In this document: in pieces, positions 9,045 to 17,600 of the stretch
Position numbering within the stretch: position 1 is the stretch's first letter
How the letters are laid out: every line of letters begins with the position of its first letter
Assembly (NCBI RefSeq): GCF_902150045.1
Contig: NZ_CABFVU010000004.1
Coordinates: forward strand, 434,001-498,000
Source of the DNA: Chitinophaga polysaccharea
Lineage (GTDB): Bacteria > Bacteroidota > Bacteroidia > Chitinophagales > Chitinophagaceae
Reading direction: 5' to 3'
Length of the DNA stretch: 64,000 nt
Position numbers and translations under genes: made by a program
Notes under the pieces: model-generated
The model's database searches: none
What the model saw: the letters and a program-made list of their open reading frames with translations, nothing else
What the model was told of the DNA's origin: nothing

Positions 9045-10697
9045 ATGATGAAAATGAGGACTTCAATTATCCGCAGCCTGGTAGTAATGATCGTTATACT
9101 GTCTGGCAACCGGTTACCGGCCCAGCAGCGCTGGGACGTATGTGTGTATGGTGAAACGCCTGCAGGCATCATGGCGGCTATACAGGCCGCAAAAATGAAT
9201 AAACAGGTATTGCTGATCAGTAATACCGCTCACGTGGGAGGTGTGGCCACTTCGGGCCTTACGGCCACCGACCTGAATAATTTCAGGAGCGCCGGCGGGC
9301 TTACCCGGGATTTTTTCCAGCGCCTGTATACTTACTACAGCGATAGTAGTGCATGGCGCAGCGAGTCGAGGGATGTGTTTTTTGAGCGCTCCAAAAAACG
9401 CACTTTCTCCGGTAAGAACGACTCCCTGAAAATGCAGTGGGTGTATGAGTCCCGCGTAGCGGAAAATATTTTTAAAAAAATGTTACAGGAAGCCGGTGTG
9501 ACAGTGGTATACAAAGAAAGGCTGCTGCTCAAAAAAGGTGTAACGAAGAAAGGCACCGGTATTGTTTCCATTCAGATGGAGAATGGCCATCGTTATCATG
9601 CAAAGATATTTATAGACGCTACTTACGAAGGAGACCTGATGGCAACTGCCGGTGTTTCCAGCATTACCGGGAGGGAGGCAAACAGCGTGTATAATGAAAC
9701 GTTGAATGGTATTAAGCTCAATGATATTATCGGCAAAGGGAACAGTTCTATCGATCCTTATATTAAGAAAGGTGATCCTTCCTCCGGTGTGCTGCCGTTC
9801 CTGGAACCGAAGATCCCGGGAGCTAACGGGGAAGGCGATCACCGCACGCAATCGTATTGTTATCGTATGACGCTGACCGACGACCCGGCCAACCGGATCA
9901 GCATTGTAAAACCTGCGGGCTACCAGCCGCTCTGGTACGAATTCCTGGCCCGCATGCTGGAAATGAACCCTGGCTATATGCTGAAAAATATTATCTCTTT
10001 CACGCCTATGCCCAACAGGAAAACGGATACCAACCAGGCTGATTTTGTGGGCGCCAATTACGGTTGGCCGGAAGGTAACTATGCAGAGCGCAGCAAAATT
10101 GCGCAAATGCATAAAGACTATGTATTGGGTTTACTCTGGTTCCTGGGCAATGATCTACGGGTGCCGGATTCCCTGCGCACAGAAATGAAGCGCTGGGGTT
10201 TACCCAAAGATGAATTTACAGATAACGGCAACTTTCCCCACCAGCTGTATGTAAGAGAAGCGAGAAGAATGGTGAGCGATTATGTGATGACAGAAAAGAA
10301 CTGCAACGGCGAAGAGCCTGTAGAAGATGCGGTGGCAGTGGCCACTTATCCGCTGGATTGCCACTATGTTTCCCGCGTAGTGGATGCGGAGGGAAGGGTA
10401 CATGCTGAAGGCAGCTATGGTAAACAGAAGAACACTTATTACACGATCAGTTACCGTTCGTTACGTCCCAAAGCCTCGGAAGCCGGTAACCTGCTGGTTC
10501 CGGTATGCTTGTCGGCCTCACATGTGGCTTACAGCTCTATCCGCATGGAGCCGGTATTTATGGTGCTGGGGCAATCGGCCGGCACTGCCGCCGCGCTTGC
10601 GCTGGATCGTAATATGAGCGTACAGGAGTTGCCTTATGAGGTGTTGCAGCCGGTGTTGCTGAAAGACGGGCAGGTACTTTCTCTTGACAGGAAATAA
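9045..10697 (+). CDS. Secreted FAD-dependent oxidoreductase (PF12831 type)
   Basis: A 550-residue protein with a cleavable signal peptide (ends about residue 27, GNRLPAQQ), so periplasmic or surface located. The N-terminal Rossmann segment is WDVCVYGETPAGIMAAIQAA, with the GxTPAG variant typical of the PF12831 family, followed by HVGGVATSGLTATDL. A second FAD contact is IFIDATYEGDLMATAG near residue 190. The C-terminal half has SSIRMEPVFMVLGQSAGTAAALA, also typical. The family occurs in many Bacteroidota PULs, but its reaction on sugars is poorly defined. It lies between susD and an MFS transporter in one operon. Family assignment is secure; the substrate is unknown. Confidence 0.88.
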   Translation: MMKMRTSIIRSLVVMIVILSGNRLPAQQRWDVCVYGETPAGIMAAIQAAKMNKQVLLISNTAHVGGVATSGLTATDLNNFRSAGGLTRDFFQRLYTYYSDSSAWRSESRDVFFERSKKRTFSGKNDSLKMQWVYESRVAENIFKKMLQEAGVTVVYKERLLLKKGVTKKGTGIVSIQMENGHRYHAKIFIDATYEGDLMATAGVSSITGREANSVYNETLNGIKLNDIIGKGNSSIDPYIKKGDPSSGVLPFLEPKIPGANGEGDHRTQSYCYRMTLTDDPANRISIVKPAGYQPLWYEFLARMLEMNPGYMLKNIISFTPMPNRKTDTNQADFVGANYGWPEGNYAERSKIAQMHKDYVLGLLWFLGNDLRVPDSLRTEMKRWGLPKDEFTDNGNFPHQLYVREARRMVSDYVMTEKNCNGEEPVEDAVAVATYPLDCHYVSRVVDAEGRVHAEGSYGKQKNTYYTISYRSLRPKASEAGNLLVPVCLSASHVAYSSIRMEPVFMVLGQSAGTAAALALDRNMSVQELPYEVLQPVLLKDGQVLSLDRK

Positions 10698-10707
10698 GTT
10701 ATAGCAG

Positions 10708-11943
10708 ATGACAAATATGAAACAGTCAAACAAAGGCGCCATACTCGCCGCAGTGGTGGTCGCCTCTCTCGGGTATTTTGTGGATATATACGACCTGTTG
10801 TTGTTCAGCATTGTACGGGTGCCCAGTCTTGAATCGATCGGGCTGCGTGGCCGGGAAGTAACAGACAAGGGCATTTTACTGCTCAATGTACAAATGACCG
10901 GTATGTTGCTGGGCGGCATCTTGTGGGGAGTGCTGGGCGACAGGAAAGGACGGCTGTCTGTTCTTTTCGGGTCTATTTTCCTTTATTCTGTTGCCAACAT
11001 TGCCAATGGTTTTGTGAACAGCGTATGGGCGTATGCGTTATGGCGCTTTGTTGCCGGTCTTGGTTTAGCTGGTGAGCTGGGCGCCGGTATTACCCTGGTC
11101 GCGGAATTAATGCCTAAAGAAAAAAGAGGTTATGCCACTACCATTGTAGCAGCCGTTGGTATCAGCGGCGCAGTAGCAGCTTATTTTGTAGCGCAGCATT
11201 TCAACTGGAGAACCACTTTTTTTATTGGTGGGGGTCTGGGGCTTTTGTTGCTGCTGCTACGTATTGGCGTAGCAGAATCGGGTATGTTCGGCGCAGCGAA
11301 GCAATCGGAGAACCGGGGAAATTTCCTGGCGCTTTTCACCAACGGTAAGAGATTTTTTAAATACCTGCGCTGTATCCTCATTGGCGTGCCGCTGTGGTTT
11401 GTGGTAGGAGTACTGATCACGCTGTCGCCGGAATTTGGTAAAGTACTGCATATTGAAGGCAATGTGAATGCCGGCGCTGCGGTAGCCTGGTGCTACGGTG
11501 GATTGGTAGTGGGAGATATTTTCAGCGGCGCCCTCAGCCAGTTGCTGAAAAGCCGGATCAGGGTGGTGTATGTGTACCTGTTTTGCTGTATGGCGGCGGT
11601 AAGTATTTATTTCCTGGCAGCAGGTATCAGCCTGCAGCTCTTTTACTGGATATGCGCGCTACTGGGGTTCTCGGTAGGTTATTGGGTGATTTTTATGACC
11701 ATTGCCACCGAACAATTCGGTACCAATATCCGCGCAACGGTGACCACCACCGTGCCCAATTTTGTGCGTGGCGCAGTAGTGCCGCTCACTTTCCTGTTTC
11801 AATTCATGCAACTGCTTTTTAACGGCTCCCTGATACATGCCGGTATCAGTGTGGGTGTGATATGCCTGGCGCTGGCTTTCTGGTCGCTTACCGGCATGCA
11901 GGAAACATTTCATAAAGACCTGGATTACCTGGAGGAATGGTAG
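10708..11943 (+). CDS. MFS transporter
   Basis: A 411-residue inner-membrane protein with about twelve hydrophobic helices. The conserved loop between helices 2 and 3 is seen as GVLGDRKGRLSVLFGS, the MFS signature (GxLaDrxGrk), and LVAELMPKEKRGYATT marks the loop after helix 4. The pattern is closest to the sugar/organic-acid symporter part of the superfamily; which substrate it moves is unknown. It begins 10 bases after the FAD oxidoreductase gene, so the two are co-translated neighbours and the transporter may take up the product that enzyme makes in the periplasm (inference). Confidence 0.9.
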   Translation: MTNMKQSNKGAILAAVVVASLGYFVDIYDLLLFSIVRVPSLESIGLRGREVTDKGILLLNVQMTGMLLGGILWGVLGDRKGRLSVLFGSIFLYSVANIANGFVNSVWAYALWRFVAGLGLAGELGAGITLVAELMPKEKRGYATTIVAAVGISGAVAAYFVAQHFNWRTTFFIGGGLGLLLLLLRIGVAESGMFGAAKQSENRGNFLALFTNGKRFFKYLRCILIGVPLWFVVGVLITLSPEFGKVLHIEGNVNAGAAVAWCYGGLVVGDIFSGALSQLLKSRIRVVYVYLFCCMAAVSIYFLAAGISLQLFYWICALLGFSVGYWVIFMTIATEQFGTNIRATVTTTVPNFVRGAVVPLTFLFQFMQLLFNGSLIHAGISVGVICLALAFWSLTGMQETFHKDLDYLEEW

Positions 11944-11975
11944 ATATACTCACACTTTAAAACCACGTTCCACTT

Positions 11976-14888
11976 ATGAAAAAATTGATACTTATGATGA
12001 TGATGCTTGTGGTTGCGGGCAACGCAATTGCGCAGGCTATCAAAACCACGTTGACAAATTCCGCGGGGGTATATACCCTTTATCGCGGTGGTGTGCCGTA
12101 CCATATCAGGGGAGCGGCCACCAATAACTTTTATTTACAGGTATCTGCCTATGGGGGCAATACCATCCGTACCTACAGTATCAATGATTCCACCGGTACC
12201 TGGCTGGACAGTGCCAACACGCATGGCATCACTGTTTGCCTTGGTTTGGGTGTGAAGAAATTACAGGAAATGAATTATGCAGATACTGCTGCTGTGCGTG
12301 TACAATTTGAAAACATGCGGAGCCAGGTGCTCGCCTATAAAGATTATCCTGCACTGCTGATGTGGGCTATCGGCAATGAAACAGATGCTAACTACAACCC
12401 GCTAGACACTGCCTACAACATTGCCTACTGGGATGCGCTGAATGATATTGCACGGATGATCCATGAGGTAGACACCAACCACCTCACTACCGCTGTATTT
12501 GTAAACTCTGATCTGAAGAAAATGCAGTTGCTGAAAGAACGGTTTACTGAGCTGGACATACTTTCCATTAACAGCTATGCGCCTAATCTTCCCGGGGTGT
12601 TGGGTAACCTGCAAACTGCTGGCTGGACAAAGCCTTATATGATCACAGAGTTCGGGCCCAGAGGCACCTGGCAGATGAATCCTGAGCCTAAGCGGAAGAT
12701 GCCATGGGGCGCTTTGGTGGAACAAACCAGTACGGAAAAGGCAGTAGTGTACCGTCAGTCGTATCTTGATCATATTGCCGCGAATGCGCCTGATAATTGC
12801 CTGGGTGGTTTCGTGTTTGTATGGGGGTATCAATCATCCGGCGACGTAGTTACCTGGTTTGGCTTGTATAACCGGCTGGGAGAGACTTTTGGTGCTGCCG
12901 ATGAAATGCAGTACGTATGGACGGGGGCATATCCATCCAATCATGCGCCCGTGATCCGCACCAGGGACTCATTGCTTTTCAACGGCAAACGTGCAGAGGA
13001 TACCGTTATTGTGGAAGCGAATTCCATCAATACCGGCCGGGTGCGTGCCAGTGACCCTGATAATGATTCGTTGCGCTACGAATGGCTGATCATCCCTGAA
13101 AACAGCATTATGGCCGGTGGAGACCCTGGGGCCAGTTTACCAACACTTCCGGGATTAATTGTTTCGCAGCAGGCAGACAGCGCCCGTTTTATGGCGCCTG
13201 CCGCATCAGGCAACTACCGGTTGTATGTATATGTACACGATCATCGCGGGAAGATCGCTAATGCAAGTGTGCCGTTCAAGGTAATCCCTTCTTCTACTGG
13301 TAGGCTGATAAGATCAACTTCCACCGGCGGCAGCTGGTCGCTGGCTACCAGCTGGCAGGGCGGCATAGTGCCCGCGGATGCCGATACCGCAGTGATCATT
13401 GCAGGCAGTACCATTACCATTAATACGCCGGTGAAGGTAATGCGCACGGAAATAGCCGGCACACTGGGTTTTAACACTACCACCACGAACACTTTCACAA
13501 CAGGCGACCTGCTTGTGGAGAGCGGAGGCGCCTTTTATGCAAGGAATGGTACGGTTGGCAGAACCATTACGGTTAACGGGAACCTATTGAACAACGGGGT
13601 TACTGATTTCTCAAAAGCAAGCACCATCCTGGTCATGGGTCAGGCGGCAGATAGCACCACTATTGGCGGCACGGGGACTTACTCAAATGGTATCATCCGT
13701 AGTCTTACGATAAATAATCCCGCCGGTGTGGTATTACAAACACCCATCAGTATTCCTTCGGTGCTCACGCTCAGCAGTGGCGTATTTTATAACGGCACCT
13801 ATCTCACTATGGACAACACGAATGTAGGCGGCAGCGCCAGTTCAGTTAACTGCCAGATCAGGCGCTCGCAACATGCTTCACTTGGCAGTGATTATACATT
13901 GGGCAATACGGCTGCATTATACGTGGTGTATAATCACGATGTAAATGCGCCTGCACAGGTGATAACAGAAGGCCATGAGATCCCGGTTTCAAGGTCGCTG
14001 TTCAATATCACCGTTAACAACCCCGATGGTGTGATGATCAGCGACAGTCTTACCCTGAAATCAAGCAATGCAGCGATAACACTCACAGATGGGATCATAT
14101 ATCTGCCGGCAGGCAAAAAACTGATCTGTACCAATACCTCCTACAATGGAACGCCGGGTAGTAGCAGTAGTTTCGTGAATGGTGGGGTAGGGCTTACCGC
14201 GGGCGCTACGCCGGTTACCAAAACTTTCCCTGTCGGATCTGCGGAGCAATACAGGAAAGTGGTGTTAACGGGGGTATCATCTGTTAGTGGCGCAGTAACA
14301 GTAGTAGTATCTATTGACAATGCAGCCGGTACGCCGGGCACAGGTATGAGCAGTTTGTCTGCTTCAAGGCGCTGGCATTGCGCCGTGCGCAGCGGCAGCC
14401 TGGCCGGCTTTACAGGCATTAGTATCGGCTATGGGGAAGGTGATGGGGCGACGCAAAACAGGCTGGCATTTTCAACTACCTATACGGGTGCATATGATGT
14501 AATACCCACCGATAATAATACCGCTGATGCAGTTACCAGTTCAACAGGCAACTACGGTGCAGGATGGTACACCACAGGGCTGAGTGAAAGTTATATGCAG
14601 CTGGGTAATAAGCCTGCGGTGGTTACCGATGCCTTCATTTATCCGAATCCCGCATCAGCTCTTATTTACGTAGTTTGCCCGCAGGCATTGAAACAGAAAG
14701 TACAGGCCAGCCTGGTGGATTTGCAGGGGAGGGTAGTGCAGTACTGGATGCTATCGCAGGGACAGGTACGGCAACCGCTTACGCTTGCTGCTAAAACAGG
14801 AAGTGGCGTTTATGTGCTGGTGCTGGAAGGAAAAGGGTTCAGGCGAACGTTTAAAGTGGTGGTGGGGCAGCAGGAGCAGAGATATTGA
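11976..14888 (+). CDS. T9SS-exported glycosidase-like protein with repeats and sorting domain
   Basis: A 970-residue secreted protein. A signal peptide covers 1-20. Residues about 25-310 form a TIM barrel of the GH2/GH5 clan-A style: LYRGGVPYHIRGAATNNFY at the start, acid/base candidate Glu135 in MWAIGNETD, nucleophile candidate Glu225 in YMITEFGPRG. A beta-sandwich with RASDPDNDSLRYEW follows (about 310-430), then a long beta-rich region full of T, S, N and G (about 440-880), and a type IX sorting domain at the end (DAFIYPNPAS, then SGVYVLVLEGKGFRRTFKVVV). It should be exported by the T9SS and anchored or released at the surface, where it would cut the glycan taken up by this locus. The GH family number is not certain. 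Confidence 0.85.
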   Translation: MKKLILMMMMLVVAGNAIAQAIKTTLTNSAGVYTLYRGGVPYHIRGAATNNFYLQVSAYGGNTIRTYSINDSTGTWLDSANTHGITVCLGLGVKKLQEMNYADTAAVRVQFENMRSQVLAYKDYPALLMWAIGNETDANYNPLDTAYNIAYWDALNDIARMIHEVDTNHLTTAVFVNSDLKKMQLLKERFTELDILSINSYAPNLPGVLGNLQTAGWTKPYMITEFGPRGTWQMNPEPKRKMPWGALVEQTSTEKAVVYRQSYLDHIAANAPDNCLGGFVFVWGYQSSGDVVTWFGLYNRLGETFGAADEMQYVWTGAYPSNHAPVIRTRDSLLFNGKRAEDTVIVEANSINTGRVRASDPDNDSLRYEWLIIPENSIMAGGDPGASLPTLPGLIVSQQADSARFMAPAASGNYRLYVYVHDHRGKIANASVPFKVIPSSTGRLIRSTSTGGSWSLATSWQGGIVPADADTAVIIAGSTITINTPVKVMRTEIAGTLGFNTTTTNTFTTGDLLVESGGAFYARNGTVGRTITVNGNLLNNGVTDFSKASTILVMGQAADSTTIGGTGTYSNGIIRSLTINNPAGVVLQTPISIPSVLTLSSGVFYNGTYLTMDNTNVGGSASSVNCQIRRSQHASLGSDYTLGNTAALYVVYNHDVNAPAQVITEGHEIPVSRSLFNITVNNPDGVMISDSLTLKSSNAAITLTDGIIYLPAGKKLICTNTSYNGTPGSSSSFVNGGVGLTAGATPVTKTFPVGSAEQYRKVVLTGVSSVSGAVTVVVSIDNAAGTPGTGMSSLSASRRWHCAVRSGSLAGFTGISIGYGEGDGATQNRLAFSTTYTGAYDVIPTDNNTADAVTSSTGNYGAGWYTTGLSESYMQLGNKPAVVTDAFIYPNPASALIYVVCPQALKQKVQASLVDLQGRVVQYWMLSQGQVRQPLTLAAKTGSGVYVLVLEGKGFRRTFKVVVGQQEQRY

Positions 14889-14893
14889 ATAGT

Positions 14894-14928
14894 AAAGGCT
14901 GCCTCTCTTATTTATGAGGCAGCCTTTT
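14894..14928 (+). terminator. Rho-independent terminator of PUL 1
   Basis: A 12-bp stem (14894-14905 with 14916-14927, arm AAAGGCTGCCTC), a 10-base loop and a trailing TTTTC...TTTTACTTTTT stretch, six bases after the last PUL 1 gene. It works in either direction, because the arm begins with AAA. Confidence 0.85.
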
Positions 14929-14932
14929 CATT

Positions 14933-15049
14933 TTACTTTTTATTTAAGGTTTGTTCAATGGCGGCTAATCTTGCAGCCAGTGCTTCATTTCTTTTATTTT
15001 GTTCGATGATATACAACGTAAGCTCTTCTATTTTCTTTAGTAAATATCA
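14933..15049 (-). pseudogene. C-terminal coiled-coil remnant of a tail-fibre/endosialidase-chaperone type protein
   Basis: Read on the minus strand, about 36 codons give LLKKIEELTLYIIEQNKRNE followed by ALAARLAAIEQTLNKK and a stop at 14933-14935. This heptad-rich ending is typical of the C-terminus of Bacteroidota tail-fibre-domain secreted proteins. The frame is closed just upstream by an in-frame TGA, so only the tail survives. No start codon or RBS is present. I call it a gene fragment. Confidence 0.55.
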
Positions 15050-15084
15050 AAGTGCAGGGCAAAGGATAGATACCGGTGTTTTAC

Positions 15085-15203
15085 CAACAGCCGGTATCAA
15101 ACCGGCCGGAAGCCTGCTGTTGTACCTGTTCCGGGGTAGAATAAATACCATGTTTTGCGGTATTGGTATGAGAGGATCGCACCGTTATTTTGTGTTCATC
15201 TTA
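15085..15203 (-). pseudogene. Possible second coding fragment in the debris region
   Basis: On the minus strand, a frame of roughly 39 codons closed by stops at both ends reads as plausible protein (DEHKITVRSSHTNTAKHGIY, then STPEQVQQQASGRFDTG). It has no start codon and I recognise no family. It could be another remnant of the gene whose tail lies at 14933-15049, displaced by frameshift. Low confidence. Confidence 0.25.
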
Positions 15204-15222
15204 TAAAATTAAACCCTGATAA

Positions 15223-15273
15223 ATGAAGAAAGTAATTTTTCTTGCATTGTTCTGTTTGCTTAACAGGTGGTAA
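15223..15273 (+). pseudogene. Orphan signal-peptide start, cut off after 16 codons
   Basis: ATG at 15223 opens MKKVIFLALFCLLNRW and stops at 15271-15273. This looks exactly like the first half of a Bacteroidota signal peptide, after which the gene is lost; immediately downstream comes the end of a convergent gene at 15287. Together with the two minus-strand fragments it shows that 14930-15286 (about 360 bases with no intact gene) is what remains after deletion of one or more secreted-protein genes. Confidence 0.4.
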
Positions 15274-15286
15274 ATCAAAGTACGCT

Positions 15287-15739
15287 TTACGCATTAAACT
15301 GCCGCAGATGATGATCAAAGTGTTTGTATACGAAAATACCGATTTCATCCACCTTCATTTTGCCGAAGAAATCGTGGATAAAGCCTGGATTTGAATAGTG
15401 CCCATATGCAGCTACCTGTTCTGCCCATATCCTTTTCTCCAGTTCCAAGTCTCCTGTCTTTTCTTTGGTAAGGAAAGCGGGGCCGGAGGGCATGCCTTTT
15501 TTCATTGGCCTGTCGTTGTTTACCATGCCTTTTAAGGCCATTTTACCAAAGACCCTTCCGAGGAGCCCTTGCGTATAGGTAGTATGACCTCTTCCTAACA
15601 TCCAGTTGTTCCATATAGTGCAATGTTTCGTCATCTGATAAACATTCATTTTACCCCATTGCGCAGTGTGTTTCCCGGTCAATGTGTTAATCCTGCTGAT
15701 GATTTCTTCTCTTGTTGCGTTATCGAATATTGTTTTCAT
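15287..15739 (-). CDS. DUF1569 (DinB-like) family protein
   Basis: A 150-residue soluble protein. The start MKTIFDNATREEIISRINTL and the central WGKMNVYQMTKHCTIWNNWM, with the HC/W pattern, match DUF1569, a four-helix DinB-like family; HFDHHLRQFNA at the C-terminus would supply the remaining metal-binding histidines. No catalytic role is established for the family. It is divergent from the GlxA-type regulator at 15873, and the 133-base gap should hold both promoters. Confidence 0.85.
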   Translation of the reverse strand: MKTIFDNATREEIISRINTLTGKHTAQWGKMNVYQMTKHCTIWNNWMLGRGHTTYTQGLLGRVFGKMALKGMVNNDRPMKKGMPSGPAFLTKEKTGDLELEKRIWAEQVAAYGHYSNPGFIHDFFGKMKVDEIGIFVYKHFDHHLRQFNA

Positions 15740-15842
15740 AATAACTTTTTTTTGATTGCTGATGTAAAATTAGGATGGGGCTGAAAGGTCATCACTGTGC
15801 AAACGTGACATTGAGCAGTGCATTTTGTGCCATTTTTTTGTA

Positions 15843-15850
15843 TATTTTTG
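15843..15850 (+). promoter_or_regulatory. Candidate Bacteroidota -7 box for the GlxA-type regulator
   Basis: TATTTTTG matches the TAnnTTTG consensus of the Bacteroidota primary sigma factor, 22 bases before the ATG at 15873. A TTTG at 15824-15827 could be the -33 element, although the 15-base spacing is shorter than the usual 17-20. Confidence 0.45.
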
Positions 15851-15872
15851 AGGAAGCAATGCAGCACCAGTT

Positions 15873-16859
15873 ATGAAGCATATTTCGATAATTATATATG
15901 AAGATGTATTGCCAACGGCAGTTTCCAATACCACGGCGCTGTTGATGAGCGCCAATGAAGCTGTTGTAAAAAGAGGCGGACCCGCTCCTTTCCAGGTGGA
16001 GCTGATTGGGGCAGGGGGTAAAAATGCACAGCGGGAGATACCTGTGCGGTTTTATTGCAGCAAAACCATATCGGATGATTTTGATACAGATATTGTGATC
16101 GTTCCGCCTATGAGCACAGGCCCGGGTGATATCGACGAATTACTTTCCAAAAACGCGAAGCTGATTAGCTGGATCAGGCAGAAATACGACGAAAAAGCGC
16201 AGGTGATCAGCCTTTGTACCGGGGCTTACTTCCTGGCAGAATGTGGCTTACTGAACGGAATGCCGGCTACTTCCCATTGGGGAGCCATAGAAGACCTGCA
16301 GAAGAGATACCCGTTAATAGATTTTAAGGCCGATCATGTTGTTACCTATTCAGCATCCATTGTTACCGGTGGGGGTGGGTTTTCTTCATTAAATGCCTTG
16401 TTGTATTTTATAGAGAAAAACTGTGGCAAGGACATCTCCATAGAATTAAGTAAATTTTATGCCCTGGATTACGGGAGAACTTCACAAAGTATTTTCACCA
16501 TTTTTTCAGGCCGGCGCCTTCACAGTGATGATGAAATACATAAAGCCCAAAGCTATATTGAGAAAAAGTTTGAAACAGATCTTTCTGTAGAACAGATTGC
16601 ACGGCAGGTGAATATGAGCAAGCGCAACTTTATCCGCCGGTTTAAAAGCGCCACCTCATTAAGCCCTATTGAGTTTATTCAGCGGATAAAAGTAGAAGCG
16701 GCCAAGAAGGCATTTGAAGATGGAGAAACGAATATTGCCGCCATTACCTATAGGGTGGGATATAACGATTTAAAAACGTTCAGGACAATATTCAAGAGAA
16801 TTACAGGATCTACGCCGGTGGAGTACCGGAACAGGTATAAAACTCAGGCAGCGGTATGA
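15873..16859 (+). CDS. GlxA-type transcriptional regulator (DJ-1/PfpI domain plus AraC HTH)
   Basis: A 328-residue regulator. Residues 1-185 form a DJ-1/PfpI amidotransferase-like domain with the nucleophile-elbow motif VISLCTGAYFLAE (Cys at about 114) and ATSHWGAIEDLQKRYP. Residues about 220-320 are two AraC helix-turn-helices (LSVEQIARQVNMSKRNFIRRF and ITYRVGYNDLKTFRTIFKRI). Such proteins sense small metabolites or stress and activate nearby genes. Its stop overlaps the ATG of the fatty acid hydroxylase gene (ATGA at 16856-16859), so the two are translationally coupled. Confidence 0.92.
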   Translation: MKHISIIIYEDVLPTAVSNTTALLMSANEAVVKRGGPAPFQVELIGAGGKNAQREIPVRFYCSKTISDDFDTDIVIVPPMSTGPGDIDELLSKNAKLISWIRQKYDEKAQVISLCTGAYFLAECGLLNGMPATSHWGAIEDLQKRYPLIDFKADHVVTYSASIVTGGGGFSSLNALLYFIEKNCGKDISIELSKFYALDYGRTSQSIFTIFSGRRLHSDDEIHKAQSYIEKKFETDLSVEQIARQVNMSKRNFIRRFKSATSLSPIEFIQRIKVEAAKKAFEDGETNIAAITYRVGYNDLKTFRTIFKRITGSTPVEYRNRYKTQAAV

Positions 16860-17596
16860 ATATAATGGAGGCATTAAAGCAGATAACTGCCATACAACTT
16901 ATACTGCTCAGCATAGTAATAAATCTGTTCCTGTTTTTTTTATCTGTCGGCTGCTATATGCTGTTCAGCCGGTTTAGCCGGAATACGCCTTTACAGGGTG
17001 GGTTGCAGAAGGTGACCAGCGGGGATATTCGTTTATCGGTGTTGGTGACGGGGTGTAACGCCCTTGTGTTTATTGTGGGCTACTCCTTATGGCAAAGGGA
17101 TATACTGAGCGTAGGCGATAGCACCAATGTACTTTTGATCATTATGGAGGTGATTTTTCTTGTTATCGCCATGGACTTTTTGATGTATATTTTTCATCGT
17201 GTAGCTCATCTTCCCTTGTTTTATAAGCTTTTTCATCTCCGGCATCATCAGCATGAATCCACCAACGCTATCAGTTTATTTGTACTACATCCTGTAGAAG
17301 CGCTGGGTTTTGGAGGCCTGTTTGTTTTGGTGCTTTTTATTTATCCATTCTCTTATCCTGCTATCTCCATTTACCTGTTTATTAATTTACTTTGGGGCAC
17401 CATAGGTCATTTAGACAAGGAGATCTTACCAAAAAGAATCTCCGTTTTATTGCAATCAGGCTTCCTGGGCACCACCAGGTTTCATAATGATCATCATAAG
17501 TTGCCCCATTATAACTATGGTTTTTATACGGTGCTATGGGACCGGATTTTTGGTACGCTGTTTCCCGGTAATACCGGTGAAAAGGCCGATGGATGA
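16856..17596 (+). CDS. Sterol desaturase / fatty acid hydroxylase family membrane protein
   Basis: A 246-residue membrane protein with four or five hydrophobic helices. It has the three histidine clusters that bind the di-iron centre of the fatty acid hydroxylase superfamily: HRVAH, HLRHHQHE and HNDHHKLPH. The family hydroxylates or desaturates lipids at the membrane; the actual lipid is unknown. Translation is coupled to the GlxA-type regulator by a 4-base overlap; an alternative ATG lies at 16865. It converges on the AraC gene at 17601, with only four bases between the stops. Confidence 0.9.
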   Translation: MNIMEALKQITAIQLILLSIVINLFLFFLSVGCYMLFSRFSRNTPLQGGLQKVTSGDIRLSVLVTGCNALVFIVGYSLWQRDILSVGDSTNVLLIIMEVIFLVIAMDFLMYIFHRVAHLPLFYKLFHLRHHQHESTNAISLFVLHPVEALGFGGLFVLVLFIYPFSYPAISIYLFINLLWGTIGHLDKEILPKRISVLLQSGFLGTTRFHNDHHKLPHYNYGFYTVLWDRIFGTLFPGNTGEKADG

Positions 17597-17600
17597 TCTG

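Noticed and set aside
9045..10697. FAD oxidoreductase as a cytoplasmic housekeeping enzyme
   Set aside because: The N-terminus is a clear signal peptide (ILSGNRLPAQQ cleavage region) and the gene lies inside the PUL operon.
14958..15206. 82-codon + strand ORF in the debris region
   Set aside because: Its front is the complement of the coiled-coil remnant and its rest reads as random; no RBS, no family.
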